Shown here in pieces: positions 7,234 to 15,891 of a DNA stretch of 33,465 bases. The stretch is from a bacterium (lineage in GTDB: Bacteria > RBG-13-66-14), in the NCBI GenBank assembly GCA_035528375.1, contig DATKYS010000126.1, positions 1 through 33,465 of the forward strand. The letters are read 5' to 3'. The stretch's first letter is position 1; every line of letters starts with the position of its first letter. The notes beneath the pieces were generated by a model. The model had not been told where the DNA came from. It ran no database searches and was given only the letters and a program-made list of their open reading frames with translations. Made by a program: the position numbers and the translations under genes.

Positions 7234-7932
7234 TCAGTACTCGCCCTTCGGGGGCCAGCGGGTCTCCAGCCAGCCCCGCTCCTGCCAGTAGGCGTGGTCA
7301 CCCTTAAAGAGCTTGCGGTTGCGCTGGATCAAATCGCGCAGGAATCGGTGCTGGGCCGCGTGGAGCCCCAGCTTGGGGTACTTCCGCTTCTCCCGGACCG
7401 CCAGAACCAGTTCCTCCCCCAACCGCCGGGCTCTCGCAAAGAGCGCCTCGCCGTCGTTGGGCCGGGAGTAAACCATGAAAACCCCCGCCAGCTCGCCGAC
7501 GAGGTCGTACCCCAGCATTTCGCAGCAGGTGCCCAGGTAGCGGGCCACCTCCTGCTCCCCCATCCCGGCGGAGGTGGCCACCGCCACGGCGTGCTTCCCG
7601 GTCATCTCCGGCCGGTGCAGGAGCGCCATGGAGCGGTCGAGGAAAGCCTTAAGCTGGGCGGTGACGCTGAAAATGAAAACGGGGCCGGCGAGCACCAGGG
7701 CGTCGGCGGAGCGCATTTCCGCGTGGAGCGCGGCCACGTCGTCCTTTATGGGACACGGCTCCCCGGCCAGGCACAGGGCCGTGGCGTTGCAGGGGCGGAC
7801 GTCCATCCGGGCGACGTACCGCTCGACCACCTCGCCGTCCGCCTCGCGCCAGGGCTTCGTGAGCTCGGCGGTGAGGCCCGCCGTGTTCCCCCCGGCGGCG
7901 TGGGGCGAGCCGTTTATCACCAGAAGTCTCAT
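7234..7932 (-). CDS. NADPH-dependent FMN reductase / flavodoxin-like flavoprotein
   Basis: The product (232 residues) begins MRLLVINGSPHAAGGNTAGL, the flavodoxin-fold FMN phosphate loop (GSPxxxGNT) of the NADPH-dependent FMN reductase/iron-sulfur flavoprotein group. It continues with the second flavin block ADALVLAGPVFIFSVTAQLK and 'FLDRSMALL'. Members reduce flavins or quinones with NAD(P)H. Cysteines occur in CNATALCLAGEPCPI, at the spacing where iron-sulfur flavoproteins bind a cluster, but I cannot confirm a cluster. The C-terminal 60 residues are basic and outside the flavodoxin core. I chose the ATG at 7932 because GGGAGG precedes it and the family motif starts there; the frame is open further up to 8001. 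It sits between a terminator-like hairpin and bioY. Confidence 0.85.
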   Translation of the reverse strand: MRLLVINGSPHAAGGNTAGLTAELTKPWREADGEVVERYVARMDVRPCNATALCLAGEPCPIKDDVAALHAEMRSADALVLAGPVFIFSVTAQLKAFLDRSMALLHRPEMTGKHAVAVATSAGMGEQEVARYLGTCCEMLGYDLVGELAGVFMVYSRPNDGEALFARARRLGEELVLAVREKRKYPKLGLHAAQHRFLRDLIQRNRKLFKGDHAYWQERGWLETRWPPKGEY

Positions 7933-8013
7933 CGTCCACCTCCCAGGGGCGCTCAAACGCCCATATCCTAACCGACCTTGACGACGCTGGCAACCCTCCA
8001 CCCGTATCAGAAA

Positions 8014-8034
8014 GGGCGGGGATTCACCCCGCCC
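8014..8034 (-). terminator. GC-rich hairpin after the thermonuclease-like gene
   Basis: Perfect stem GGGCGGGG/CCCCGCCC (8014-8021 with 8027-8034, 5-nt loop), about 40 nt after the minus-strand stop at 8075 and followed by TTTCTGATA. The T-tract is weak but the position fits an intrinsic terminator separating clpP-clpX-nuclease from the FMN reductase. Confidence 0.5.
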
Positions 8035-8074
8035 GGTTGGTTTAAAACATCCAACCCGCCTCGCCGTCCACTTT

Positions 8075-8809
8075 TTAGTCCCAGACGACCTCCTCGGGAT
8101 TCAGGCAGTGTTTACAAGCCACCTTCCCCGCCGTCACAAAGTCCTGAGCTTTGAGAACGCAGACGATGTTCCGGAGCTTGATTCGTTCCGTATGACCGCA
8201 ACCGGGACGATGATAGCAGTCCTCGTCGTCGCTGGCCACGTAGACCGCCGAAAGCCCGTCGTCGTCGGTCAGTTCGGGATCGAAAAGCCCGCGTTCCTCA
8301 GTAAACGCATCGTACATCAGGCTCCGATAATAGTCGTGGCGGGCGCAGTTGGGCAGATAACGCCAAGCCACGGCCCAACCGGAGCGGACCATCTCGGCGC
8401 CGACGTCTTTGCCGTCATCCGTTCCGACGTAGGCCAGCCAGCGCCAAGGGCTGGCGCCGTCCCGTTCGTCCAGGTCCGGCGTCAACAAGACCAGGGTTTC
8501 TGGCGGCAGCAGTTTCTCCAACTCCTGTTTCGCCTCCTCGTAACCGAGTCGTCCGCGTTCCGGTGTGTCCAAGCCGATAAGCCTTACACGGTACTTGCAC
8601 TCATCAGGATTATTAGCATCTGTAGCGATACCAGGTAAGGCTTCTATTGCAAAGGTGTCGCCGTCAATCACTCGCGCGATCGTCACCGGCTTGACGGGAA
8701 AGGGAATCCTCTCCGCGGCGTTGACGTCAAAGCCCCACGGAAAAGCGAGGATGATGGTAAAGCAAAGGATAAGCCGCGAAGCCCATCCTCTTAGAGGTTT
8801 CTCGCTCAT
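8075..8809 (-). CDS. Secreted thermonuclease (SNase-like) with C-terminal Cys/His domain
   Basis: The 244-residue product starts MSEKPLRGWASRLILCFTII and has a signal peptide ending near VNAAE. The SNase (OB-fold) domain shows VIDGDTF, RVRLIGLDTPERG (the Arg and Glu expected in the active site) and WRWLAYVGTDDGKDVGAEMV with the second Arg. The family cleaves nucleic acids with calcium, outside the cytoplasm. A C-terminal extension has CYHRPGCGH and, about 30 residues later, VACKHCLNP. This Cys/His set resembles the small metal-binding modules found after some thermonuclease domains. The ATG at 8809 lies 14 nt after clpX, so it may be read through from the clp genes. Sharing an operon with a cytoplasmic protease is probably not functional. 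Confidence 0.85.
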   Translation of the reverse strand: MSEKPLRGWASRLILCFTIILAFPWGFDVNAAERIPFPVKPVTIARVIDGDTFAIEALPGIATDANNPDECKYRVRLIGLDTPERGRLGYEEAKQELEKLLPPETLVLLTPDLDERDGASPWRWLAYVGTDDGKDVGAEMVRSGWAVAWRYLPNCARHDYYRSLMYDAFTEERGLFDPELTDDDGLSAVYVASDDEDCYHRPGCGHTERIKLRNIVCVLKAQDFVTAGKVACKHCLNPEEVVWD

Positions 8810-8823
8810 TTCAGATCCCCTCT

Positions 8824-10089
8824 CTAGGCCGCTTCGTTGGGCGAGGCCGACGCCTGTTTCATCCCAGCCGGACGCCGTTGGGCCTCCTTCACGGGATTCA
8901 GCCGTTCGCGGATGATGCGGGGGGTGATTTTTACCTCCTCCACCGGGGCGGGCAGCTCGTAGAAGGCATCGAGCATGACCTCCTCGAGGATGGCGCGCAG
9001 TCCGCGGGCGCCCACCTTGCGTCCGAGCGCCTCGGCGGCCACCTCCTTGAGCGCCGCGGGGGTGAAGGTGAGCCGGACGTCGTCCAGCTCGAAGAGCTTC
9101 TGGTACTGCCGGACGAGGGCGTTCTTGGGCTCGGTGAGGATGGCCACGAGCTGGTCCTCGGTGAGCGGGTCCAGCCTGGCCACCACCGGCAGCCGGCCCA
9201 CCAGCTCCGGGATCAGGCCGTACTTTATCAGGTCCTCGGGCTCGATGCGGGCCCCCCGGACGACCTCCCGACGGTCCTCCTTCGGGGTCTCGGTGAAGCC
9301 CAGGATCTGCTGGCCCACCCTCCGACCCACGATGTCGTCCAGGCCGTCGAACATCCCCCCGCAGATGAAGAGGATGTCCGTCGTATCCACGCGGATGTAC
9401 TCCTGCTGGGGGTGCTTGCGCCCACCCTGGGGCGGCACCGCGGCCTCGGTCCCCTCGATGATTTTCAGGAGCGCCTGCTGAACACCCTCGCCGGAGACGT
9501 CCCGGGTTATCGAGGGGTTGTCGGCCTTGCGCCCGATTTTGTCTATCTCGTCTATGTAAATGATGCCGCGCTGGGCCCGCTCGAGGTCGTAGTCGGCCAT
9601 CTGTAAAAGTTTCAGCACGATGTTCTCCACGTCCTCGCCCACGTAGCCCGCCTCGGTGAGGGTGGTGGCGTCGGTGAGGGCGAAGGGAACGTCGAGCACC
9701 CGGGCCAGGGTCTTCGCCAGGAGCGTCTTGCCCGTCCCCGTGGGGCCGACGAGGAGGATATTCGACTTCTCCAGCTCGACATCCGAGGCGTCCAGGGGCT
9801 CGCCCAAGTTGTGGGCGATGCGCCGGTAGTGGTTGTACACGGCCACGGCGAGGATTTTCTTCACCCGGTCGTGGCCGATGACGTAATTGTCCAGGCGTGC
9901 CCGAATCTCTTTGGGATTCGGAACCTCTTTCAGGGTTTCCTTCAGATCGGCGGGGGTGCGCCGGAGCGCGTCGGCCGAAATCTCGACGCACTCGTTGCAG
10001 ATGTTGGCGTTGGGCCCCAGGATGAGACGACCCACCTCGGCCTGAGTCCGTCCGCAGAAGCTGCACCGGAGCTCTTTATCCGTGTCCAT
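8824..10089 (-). CDS. clpX: ATP-dependent Clp protease ATP-binding subunit ClpX
   Basis: ClpX is the AAA+ hexamer that unfolds tagged proteins and feeds them to ClpP. At 421 residues it is full length. It has the N-terminal zinc-binding domain (Cys9, Cys12, Cys31, Cys34), Walker A GPTGTGKT at 115-122, the [10 protein letters not shown] block, Walker [12 protein letters not shown], and the sensor/box VII region LVGRLPVV. The ClpP-docking loop reads QQILGFTE, i.e. LGF where many ClpX have IGF, a conservative change. It follows clpP on minus by about 140 nt, a gap that contains two GC-rich palindromes rather than a clear terminator. The start ATG lacks a strong Shine-Dalgarno. trigger factor and lon, often nearby, are not in the window. 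Confidence 0.96.
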   Translation of the reverse strand: MDTDKELRCSFCGRTQAEVGRLILGPNANICNECVEISADALRRTPADLKETLKEVPNPKEIRARLDNYVIGHDRVKKILAVAVYNHYRRIAHNLGEPLDASDVELEKSNILLVGPTGTGKTLLAKTLARVLDVPFALTDATTLTEAGYVGEDVENIVLKLLQMADYDLERAQRGIIYIDEIDKIGRKADNPSITRDVSGEGVQQALLKIIEGTEAAVPPQGGRKHPQQEYIRVDTTDILFICGGMFDGLDDIVGRRVGQQILGFTETPKEDRREVVRGARIEPEDLIKYGLIPELVGRLPVVARLDPLTEDQLVAILTEPKNALVRQYQKLFELDDVRLTFTPAALKEVAAEALGRKVGARGLRAILEEVMLDAFYELPAPVEEVKITPRIIRERLNPVKEAQRRPAGMKQASASPNEAA

Positions 10090-10138
10090 CGGCGGTTTCT
10101 CCCACGGGGGAATAACCCACTACGGTTATTTTCCGTAG

Positions 10139-10173
10139 GGGCGGCCCGTAGGACGAGTCCTCTGTGGCCGCCC
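10139..10173. repeat. Compound palindrome in the clpP-clpX gap
   Basis: GGGCGGCC (10139-10146) pairs with GGCCGCCC (10166-10173), and an inner stem AGGAC/GTCCT lies between them. Neither side has a T-run, so it is not a classic terminator. It may be an extragenic palindromic repeat or an RNA structure separating clpP from clpX translation. Confidence 0.5.
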
Positions 10174-10198
10174 GCGAATGATAACCATCGGCCTTTTC

Positions 10199-10220
10199 GG
10201 GCGGGGACGGAGCCCCGCCC
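10199..10220. repeat. Second GC-rich palindrome in the clpP-clpX gap
   Basis: Stem GGGCGGGG/CCCCGCCC (10199-10206 with 10213-10220, 6-nt loop), 10 nt after the clpP stop on minus. The stem sequence equals that of the hairpin at 8014-8034, which suggests a recurrent extragenic element. No U-tract follows. Confidence 0.5.
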
Positions 10221-10230
10221 CTACATTGCT

Positions 10231-10818
10231 TTATATCTCCCGGCGCTCCAGAATCTTGTCCACCAGACCGTACTTGACCGCCTCGTCGGCGGGGATGAAG
10301 TTGTCCCGGTCCGAGTCGCCCATGATTTTCTTCACGGTCTGGCCGGTATGCCGGGCCAGTATCTCTATCAGGCGGGTCTTGAGGCGCTGGACCTCCTTGG
10401 CGTGAATCTCGATGTCCGACGCCTGGCCCTCGTAGCCGCCCATGGGCTGGTGGATCAAAAGGGTCGAGTTGGGCAGGGCGTAGCGCTTGCCCTTGGTCCC
10501 CCCGGCCGCCAGCACCGCGGCCATGCTCGCCGCCTGCCCGATGACGTAGGTGGCCACGTCGGGCCGGATGAACTGCATGGTGTCGTAGATGGCCAGCCCC
10601 GAGGTGATGAACCCCCCGGGCGAGTTCACGTAGAGCGAGATGTCCTTGGTCGAGTCGTCCTGCTCCAGGAACAGAAGCTGGGCGATGACCAGGTTGGCCA
10701 CGTTGTCGTCTATGGGGGTTCCGAGGAAGATAATCCGCTCGCGCAGGAGGCGCGAGTAGATGTCGTAGGCCCGCTCGGTGCGCCCCGACTGCTCGATGAC
10801 GATGGGTATCAGGCTCAT
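10231..10818 (-). CDS. clpP: ATP-dependent Clp protease proteolytic subunit ClpP
   Basis: ClpP forms the double-heptamer serine protease chamber partnered by ClpX. The 195-residue product has the catalytic triad Ser98 ([16 protein letters not shown]), His123 ([11 protein letters not shown]) and Asp172 ([13 protein letters not shown]), as well as the N-terminal [20 protein letters not shown] and the oxyanion-side YVNSPGG. Its length is normal, with the short propeptide of the ordinary housekeeping type. An extended -10 promoter element stands about 50 nt upstream. The gene is first in the minus-strand run and precedes clpX. Confidence 0.96.
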   Translation of the reverse strand: MSLIPIVIEQSGRTERAYDIYSRLLRERIIFLGTPIDDNVANLVIAQLLFLEQDDSTKDISLYVNSPGGFITSGLAIYDTMQFIRPDVATYVIGQAASMAAVLAAGGTKGKRYALPNSTLLIHQPMGGYEGQASDIEIHAKEVQRLKTRLIEILARHTGQTVKKIMGDSDRDNFIPADEAVKYGLVDKILERREI

Positions 10819-10868
10819 CCGACCACCTCGTTCCCGGGTTGATGCGATACGCTTATCTTTCGCAAGCG

Positions 10869-10877
10869 ATTATAACA
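10869..10877 (-). promoter_or_regulatory. Extended -10 promoter element for clpP
   Basis: On minus the sequence TGTTATAAT gives a perfect TATAAT with the TG-N extension, about 50 nt before the clpP ATG. No convincing -35 is seen 17 nt further up, which is normal for extended -10 promoters. Confidence 0.55.
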
Positions 10878-10977
10878 TCAAACGCATGGGCGTTGAGCGG
10901 AGGCCATTAATCACATAAATCGCTCGGATTATAGGAAATTAATTTCCCTTCACCCCCTTCACCGAGCTTTTTTATGC

Positions 10978-10983
10978 TATACT
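10978..10983 (+). promoter_or_regulatory. Possible -10 box for the secreted metalloprotease
   Basis: TATACT lies about 100 nt before the ATG at 11083, within the divergent gap between clpP and the protease. A -35 at good spacing is not evident. The same hexamer forms the -10 of the well-spaced promoter at 19459-19487. The rest of the gap holds no gene that I can see. Confidence 0.3.
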
Positions 10984-11082
10984 CCTTATGCACAAGAACG
11001 TATTTTCCTTCTCACTATTCGTATTATTAATATCCAGTGTAACTTCGCACTTGACCAAGGGATAGCAGTTTAAGGAGGCACG

Positions 11083-13086
11083 ATGCGCCTGGTTGCGTTA
11101 CTCTTGATCCTCGCCACGGTGAGCGCCTTCGCGGAAGCCCTCCCCCCCGACAGGATCATCGCTGATTTCGAGGCGGGGAAGCTCGCCCGTTACGAGGAGC
11201 TCCTCTACCTCGTGAAGTACATCCGAGCCTACGACGAGCTGCCGGCGGAGTACCTGAACACCGAGGACGTGGTCATACCCTCGTACACGCCCTACCTCTG
11301 GTACGTGGTGGACCACCTCGATGAGCTTTCTCCGGCCCAGCAACAGGACATCTCCAGCTACATGTACCGTCCGCCGCAGTCGGGTTATCGTCAGTCCAGC
11401 CAGTACCCCATCCGCTTCCACTGGTTCCAGAGCGGGCAGGAGGATTACGTGGACAAGGGGCTGGGTTACCTCAACTACTCCTGGCACTTCGAGACGGACG
11501 CCGACAACCCCGACCGGCTGTGGGCGCCGCCGCCCGACCTGGGCATGGGCGGGAGCAACGACTACGATTACTACCTGGAGGACATCGGCGGCAACGTGTT
11601 GGGCTACACCTCGGCCGAGTTCCCCTACACTCCCACGCCCCGCTACGACTACACAACTTGGATCGCCGTGGACATCAACCTGTCGGACAGCCTGTACCGT
11701 TCGACGGTGTGCCACGAACTGGCCCACGCGATTCAGTACGGCGCGGACGCGGCCGAGGAAAGGATGATGGAGGCGGGCGCCGTCTACCACGAGGACGTCG
11801 TCTACCCCGGCTCCGGCCACGACTACAGCATCATCGGCGACTTCCAGGGCAACCCCTACCATACCCTCGTCTTCTCCTCGGGCCTGTGGATGTACGGGGC
11901 GTGGATTTGGTACAAGTTCCTGGAAATCAACTACTTCGACGAGGACGGCTACTGGTACGACGACATGTACCGGGACAGCATCCAAACCAACCCATACAAC
12001 GACCCGAGCATCTACGAGACGCTCGCGGACCAGTTGGCCGACGAGGGAACGAACCTGGCCGACGCCTTCCACCTGTTCGGCATCTGGCGCGTGTTCACCG
12101 GGACCTACACGGACGACTATCACTGGCCGGTGCCCATCACCACCAACCTTGCCCACGCCTGGAGCCATCAGGTGAGCGAATACCCCCTGGAGGACGTCTC
12201 GGTGCCCGACGCCCGGTTGCCCCAGAAGATGGCGACGAACCTCATCTGGTTCTCCACCAACACCGAGCACGAGATGTTCGCCATCTCCTTCGACGGCCAG
12301 AACGAGGTCGGTGACGAGCACCGCGTGTGGATGGTCTCCGTGCTGGGCGTCCGGCGTGACTTGGGCGAGCCCGACGTCTGGGAGATGAACGTGGACAACG
12401 AGTACAACTACGGCTCTATCGTCATCAGCGACTGGTCGCCCTACCTGAAGATCGCCATGCTCATCACCCAGTACGGCGACGGCAACCTGGATCCCGACGA
12501 CAACGAATCGAGCATGTGGACCCGCGTCGGCACCTACACCTACAGCGCGTGGATAACCGACGTGGGGGCCGATGTGGCCGACCTCGCCGGCCGGGCGGTG
12601 GACGAGGGGGTGCTCCTGACTTGGCGGGCAGAGGGCGACATCGCCGGCTACAACGTTTACCGGGGGACGGAGCGGTTGAACACCTCGACCCTGGATTCCG
12701 CCGCGGTGAGCTACCTGGACCGCGACGCCGCGGGCGGGGAGTACTACCTGGGCTTGGTTGACCCGGTCGGGGTGGAGGTGCGCTACGGGCCGGTCACGGT
12801 TGACCCCGCCGATTCCGGCTCCCGCTCGATGAAGCTGGAGCAGAACTTCCCCAGCCCGGTCGCGGGAACGACGACCATCCGCTTCGCGCTGGCCGAGGCG
12901 GGCCCGGTGGAGATCTCGGTGTACGACCTGTCCGGGCGGCTGGTGGATACCATCGTTGACGGCGAGCTGGAGGCCGGTCCGCACGCCTGCGTGTGGGATG
13001 CCTCTGACCGCGCCGACGGAGTGTACCTCTACACCTTGACGACCCCCGACGGCAGCCTGACCCGCCGCCTGGTGGTCGCGCGCTAG
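11083..13086 (+). CDS. Secreted zinc metalloprotease-like protein with FlgD/type-9-like C-terminal tail
   Basis: The 667-residue product has a signal peptide (MRLVALLLILATVSAFAEAL). The zinc-protease motif HELAH is at residues 211-215, followed by MMEAGAVYHED, whose Glu could be the third ligand. This arrangement resembles the MXAN_6640-type putative metalloproteases. After residue 500 there is a fibronectin-like part (LLTWRAEGDIAGYNVYRG). The closing domain (EISVYDLSGRLVDTIVDG, ADGVYLYTL, RRLVVAR) is the FlgD-like/type-9 sorting tail used for surface delivery in FCB-type bacteria. AAGGAGG stands 5 nt before the ATG, and a strong terminator follows the stop. It is likely a monocistronic extracellular protease; its substrate is unknown. 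The protein is unusually rich in Tyr, Trp and Asp. Confidence 0.8.
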   Translation: MRLVALLLILATVSAFAEALPPDRIIADFEAGKLARYEELLYLVKYIRAYDELPAEYLNTEDVVIPSYTPYLWYVVDHLDELSPAQQQDISSYMYRPPQSGYRQSSQYPIRFHWFQSGQEDYVDKGLGYLNYSWHFETDADNPDRLWAPPPDLGMGGSNDYDYYLEDIGGNVLGYTSAEFPYTPTPRYDYTTWIAVDINLSDSLYRSTVCHELAHAIQYGADAAEERMMEAGAVYHEDVVYPGSGHDYSIIGDFQGNPYHTLVFSSGLWMYGAWIWYKFLEINYFDEDGYWYDDMYRDSIQTNPYNDPSIYETLADQLADEGTNLADAFHLFGIWRVFTGTYTDDYHWPVPITTNLAHAWSHQVSEYPLEDVSVPDARLPQKMATNLIWFSTNTEHEMFAISFDGQNEVGDEHRVWMVSVLGVRRDLGEPDVWEMNVDNEYNYGSIVISDWSPYLKIAMLITQYGDGNLDPDDNESSMWTRVGTYTYSAWITDVGADVADLAGRAVDEGVLLTWRAEGDIAGYNVYRGTERLNTSTLDSAAVSYLDRDAAGGEYYLGLVDPVGVEVRYGPVTVDPADSGSRSMKLEQNFPSPVAGTTTIRFALAEAGPVEISVYDLSGRLVDTIVDGELEAGPHACVWDASDRADGVYLYTLTTPDGSLTRRLVVAR

Positions 13087-13109
13087 TCCGTAGTGATTCG
13101 TCCGTCGTG

Positions 13110-13135
13110 AGGAGCCGACAGGCTCCTCTTTTTTT
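13110..13135 (+). terminator. Rho-independent terminator of the metalloprotease gene
   Basis: Stem AGGAGCC/GGCTCCT (13110-13116 with 13121-13127, loop GACA) followed by C and seven T, 24 nt after the stop codon. A canonical intrinsic terminator. Confidence 0.9.
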
Positions 13136-13210
13136 ACGGGGAACCCGGCCCGGCTTGGGTTCCGAAGGCGGTCGTCCGTACCCGCGGCCGTGTGTTAAAA
13201 TTCGGACGAC

Positions 13211-15109
13211 GTGGACAAAGCCGACATCATCGTCGTGGGCGCGGGGCACGCCGGCGTCGAGGCCGCCCTGGCCGCGGCCCGTCTGGGCGCCCGGGTCCTT
13301 CTGGTCAACACCGACCTGGAGGACGTGGCGGGTATGCCCTGCAATCCCAGCGTGGGCGGCGTCGGGAAGGGGCACCTCGTCCGGGAGATAGACTCCCTGG
13401 GCGGCGCGATGGGCCGACTGGCCGACGGCTCCAGCGTGGGCACCCGGATGCTCAACACCAGCCGGGGGGCCGCCGTCCGGGCGCCGAGGGCCCAGTGCGA
13501 CCGGCGCTTGTACCGGAAGGCCGCCCGGAACCTGCTCTTCTCCACCCCCGGCGTCCGACCCTTCCAGGGCCACGTCGCGGAGCTGTTGACCGACGGCGAG
13601 TCGGTCCGGGGCGTCCGGCTTGAGTCGGGCGTCGAACTCCTGGCTCCGGCGGTGGTTCTCTGTACCGGAACCTTCCTCGGGGGGGAGATATTCGTCGGGC
13701 TCGACAGCTTCCCCGGCGGCCGGGACAACGCCCGCCCCGCGGAGGCCCTCTCCCGGAGTCTCGTAAAGGCCGGAGTTCGTCTGGTGCGGCTGAAGACCGG
13801 CACCTCGCCACGCCTGGACGCCGCCACGGTGGACACCGATTGTCTGGCCCGTCAGGACCCCGACGACCCACCGCCGCGCTTCAGCTTCACCGGTCCCCCG
13901 CCGCCGGGACCTTTTCTCCCCTGCTACGTCACGTACACCGGCGAAGCGGCGCACGGGGCGATTCGCGCCGGGCTCGACCGCAGCCCGCTCTTCAGCGGTC
14001 TCATCCAGGGTGTCGGGCCCCGTTACTGCCCCTCCATCGAGGACAAGGTGGTCCGCTTCCCGCACCGCGAATCCCACCAGCTCTTCCTGGAGCCCACGGG
14101 CGCGGACGGTGACGAGTATTACGTGGCCGGGCTGGCCACCAGCCTGCCCTACGACGTGCAGACGCGCGTACTGGCCGCCATCCCCGGCCTGGAGCGGGCG
14201 CTGATTACCCGCCCCGGTTACGCCGTGGTGTACGACTGCGTCGAGCCGAATCAGCTCCGCGGGAGCCTGGCGGTGGAAGGCGTGGAGGGGCTCTACGCGG
14301 CGGGGCAGGCCTGCGGCAGCTCGGGGTACGAGGAGGCGGCGGCCCAGGGGCTCGTCGCCGGGGTGAACGCCGTTCTCGCCCTGGACGGCCGGGGGCCCTT
14401 CCTCCTGCGACGGGACCAGGCCTACATCGGCGTACTGGTGGACGACCTCGTCCACCGCTGGGGGTCGGAGCCGTACCGCATCTTCACCGCCCGGGCGGAG
14501 CACCGGCTGCTCCTGCGCTCCGATAACGCCGACGAGCGCCTGACGGCCTTGGGGGCGGAGCTGGGTCTGGTGGACAAACCGGCGGCGCGTCGGACCGCGT
14601 TAAAATACCGCTGGCGGGACGAGCTGGTACGCTGGGCCGGGACGCGCCGGTTGAAGAGGGCCGACGTGGAGCGGTTCGGACTCGTCGGATTGGATGGCGC
14701 GACTGCGGCCGAGCTCATCCTCCGCGGCGGGGAGGGCTGCACCGCCCGCATTCGGGAGCTGACTCTGGGCGACGACTCGCTGCCGCGGGACCTCGTCTTC
14801 GACCTGGAAACGGGCGGCCTGGCGGCGGAGGCGCTGGAGGTGGCGCTGGTGGACGTCCGCTACGCCGGGTACCTGGAGAAGGAACGGGACTCATCGGAGC
14901 GGCGGACCGCCCTCGGGCGCCTCGTCATCCCCGAGGGGCTGGACTACCGGCGCGTCCTGGGGCTCAGGCGGGAGGCGGCGGAACGGCTGGAAAAAAACCG
15001 ACCCCGGTCGGTGGCCGAGGCGGGCTCCCTGCCCGGGGTGAACCCGCCCGACGTAACCTGCCTGGTGAGCCACCTCCGGCGCCGGTCGAACGTGCACAGC
15101 GATGGCTGA
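13211..15109 (+). CDS. mnmG: tRNA uridine-5-carboxymethylaminomethyl modification enzyme MnmG (GidA)
   Basis: With MnmE, MnmG uses FAD, methylene-tetrahydrofolate and glycine to modify the wobble uridine (cmnm5U34) of certain tRNAs. The 632-residue product has the FAD dinucleotide fold at the N-terminus (ADIIVVGAGHAGVEAALAAA), the signature CNPSVGGVGKGHLVREIDSL, TGTFLGGEI, the GidA block SGLIQGVGPRYCPSIEDKV, and the C-terminal helical MnmE-binding part ending DVTCLVSHL. Length is as usual. The start is GTG at 13211; the frame gives no better option and the motif begins at once. TTAAAATTC about 15 nt upstream could be a -10. It is not followed by rsmG, its common neighbour; a small-molecule methyltransferase follows instead. 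Confidence 0.96.
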   Translation: MDKADIIVVGAGHAGVEAALAAARLGARVLLVNTDLEDVAGMPCNPSVGGVGKGHLVREIDSLGGAMGRLADGSSVGTRMLNTSRGAAVRAPRAQCDRRLYRKAARNLLFSTPGVRPFQGHVAELLTDGESVRGVRLESGVELLAPAVVLCTGTFLGGEIFVGLDSFPGGRDNARPAEALSRSLVKAGVRLVRLKTGTSPRLDAATVDTDCLARQDPDDPPPRFSFTGPPPPGPFLPCYVTYTGEAAHGAIRAGLDRSPLFSGLIQGVGPRYCPSIEDKVVRFPHRESHQLFLEPTGADGDEYYVAGLATSLPYDVQTRVLAAIPGLERALITRPGYAVVYDCVEPNQLRGSLAVEGVEGLYAAGQACGSSGYEEAAAQGLVAGVNAVLALDGRGPFLLRRDQAYIGVLVDDLVHRWGSEPYRIFTARAEHRLLLRSDNADERLTALGAELGLVDKPAARRTALKYRWRDELVRWAGTRRLKRADVERFGLVGLDGATAAELILRGGEGCTARIRELTLGDDSLPRDLVFDLETGGLAAEALEVALVDVRYAGYLEKERDSSERRTALGRLVIPEGLDYRRVLGLRREAAERLEKNRPRSVAEAGSLPGVNPPDVTCLVSHLRRRSNVHSDG

Positions 15110-15180
15110 GCGGGAAAAAAGCAGAAAGACGGGGCCGGGGAGCTAGCCGAATTGAAACTACGGAAGGTTTAGAGGGTGGC

Positions 15181-15882
15181 GTGTACGACGTAACCGCCAG
15201 GTTCTACGATAAAATCTACGCCTTCAAGGACTACCAAGCCGAGGCGGAGCGGCTGCTGGGTTTCATCCGCGGGCTCCGACCGAAACCCGGCGGGCGGCTC
15301 CTGGACGTGGCCTGCGGCACGGGAGCCCACGTGGTCCATCTGCGCGGGCATTACGAGGTCGAGGGGCTGGACCTCTCGGCCGTCATGTTGGAGGCCGCGC
15401 GGAAGAAACTGCCCGGGGTGGCCTTCCACGAGGCGGACATGACCGACTTCGAGCTCGGCCGCCGCTTCGACGTGGTGACCTGCCTCTTCAGCTCCATCGG
15501 CTACGTGGTGACCGGGGACGCGCTGCACCGGGCGGTGGGCTGCATGGCGCGCCACCTGGTTCCGGACGGTGTGCTGGCCCTCGAGCCCTGGTTCACCCCG
15601 GCGACGTGGAGGCAGGGCACCGTCCACCTGTTGACCGTGGACGAGCCGGAGCTGAAAATCGCGCGGGCGAGCACCAGCTTCTCCGAGGGGCGGCTGTCGT
15701 ACTTCGATCTGCACTACCTCGTCGCCACTCCCGGTGGGACCGAGCACTGCGTGGAGCGGCACGAGATGGGGCTCTTCGAGCGGGAGGAAATCGTCGGCGC
15801 GCTCAGGGCCGCGGGGCTGGAGCCGTCCTACGACGCCGAGGGCCTCGACGGCCGGGGCCTGCACCTGGGGCTGAAAAGGTAG
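15181..15882 (+). CDS. Class I SAM-dependent methyltransferase (DesVI/TylM1-like)
   Basis: The 233-residue product has the Rossmann-type methyltransferase motifs: GGRLLDVACGTGAHVVHL (motif I, SAM), EVEGLDLSAVMLE (acidic end of strand 2), HEADMTDFELGRRFDVVTCL (motifs II/III), and LVPDGVLALEPWF. The MYDVTARFYDKIYAFKDYQA start, the 'LFSSIGYV' segment and the RHEMGLFEREEI ending match the group that includes the amino-sugar N,N-dimethyltransferases DesVI and TylM1. No sugar-biosynthesis genes lie nearby, so the substrate is unknown. It starts with GTG, with GAGGGTGG just before it. It lies about 70 nt after mnmG and 9 nt before the next lipoprotein, so all three may be cotranscribed. Confidence 0.85.
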   Translation: MYDVTARFYDKIYAFKDYQAEAERLLGFIRGLRPKPGGRLLDVACGTGAHVVHLRGHYEVEGLDLSAVMLEAARKKLPGVAFHEADMTDFELGRRFDVVTCLFSSIGYVVTGDALHRAVGCMARHLVPDGVLALEPWFTPATWRQGTVHLLTVDEPELKIARASTSFSEGRLSYFDLHYLVATPGGTEHCVERHEMGLFEREEIVGALRAAGLEPSYDAEGLDGRGLHLGLKR

Positions 15883-15891
15883 GAGGGAACG

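Noticed and set aside
8075-10066. A 663-codon minus-strand frame spanning the nuclease and clpX
   Set aside because: Only the last 244 codons look like protein; the rest is an alternate frame of clpX. The ClpX frame is unmistakable.
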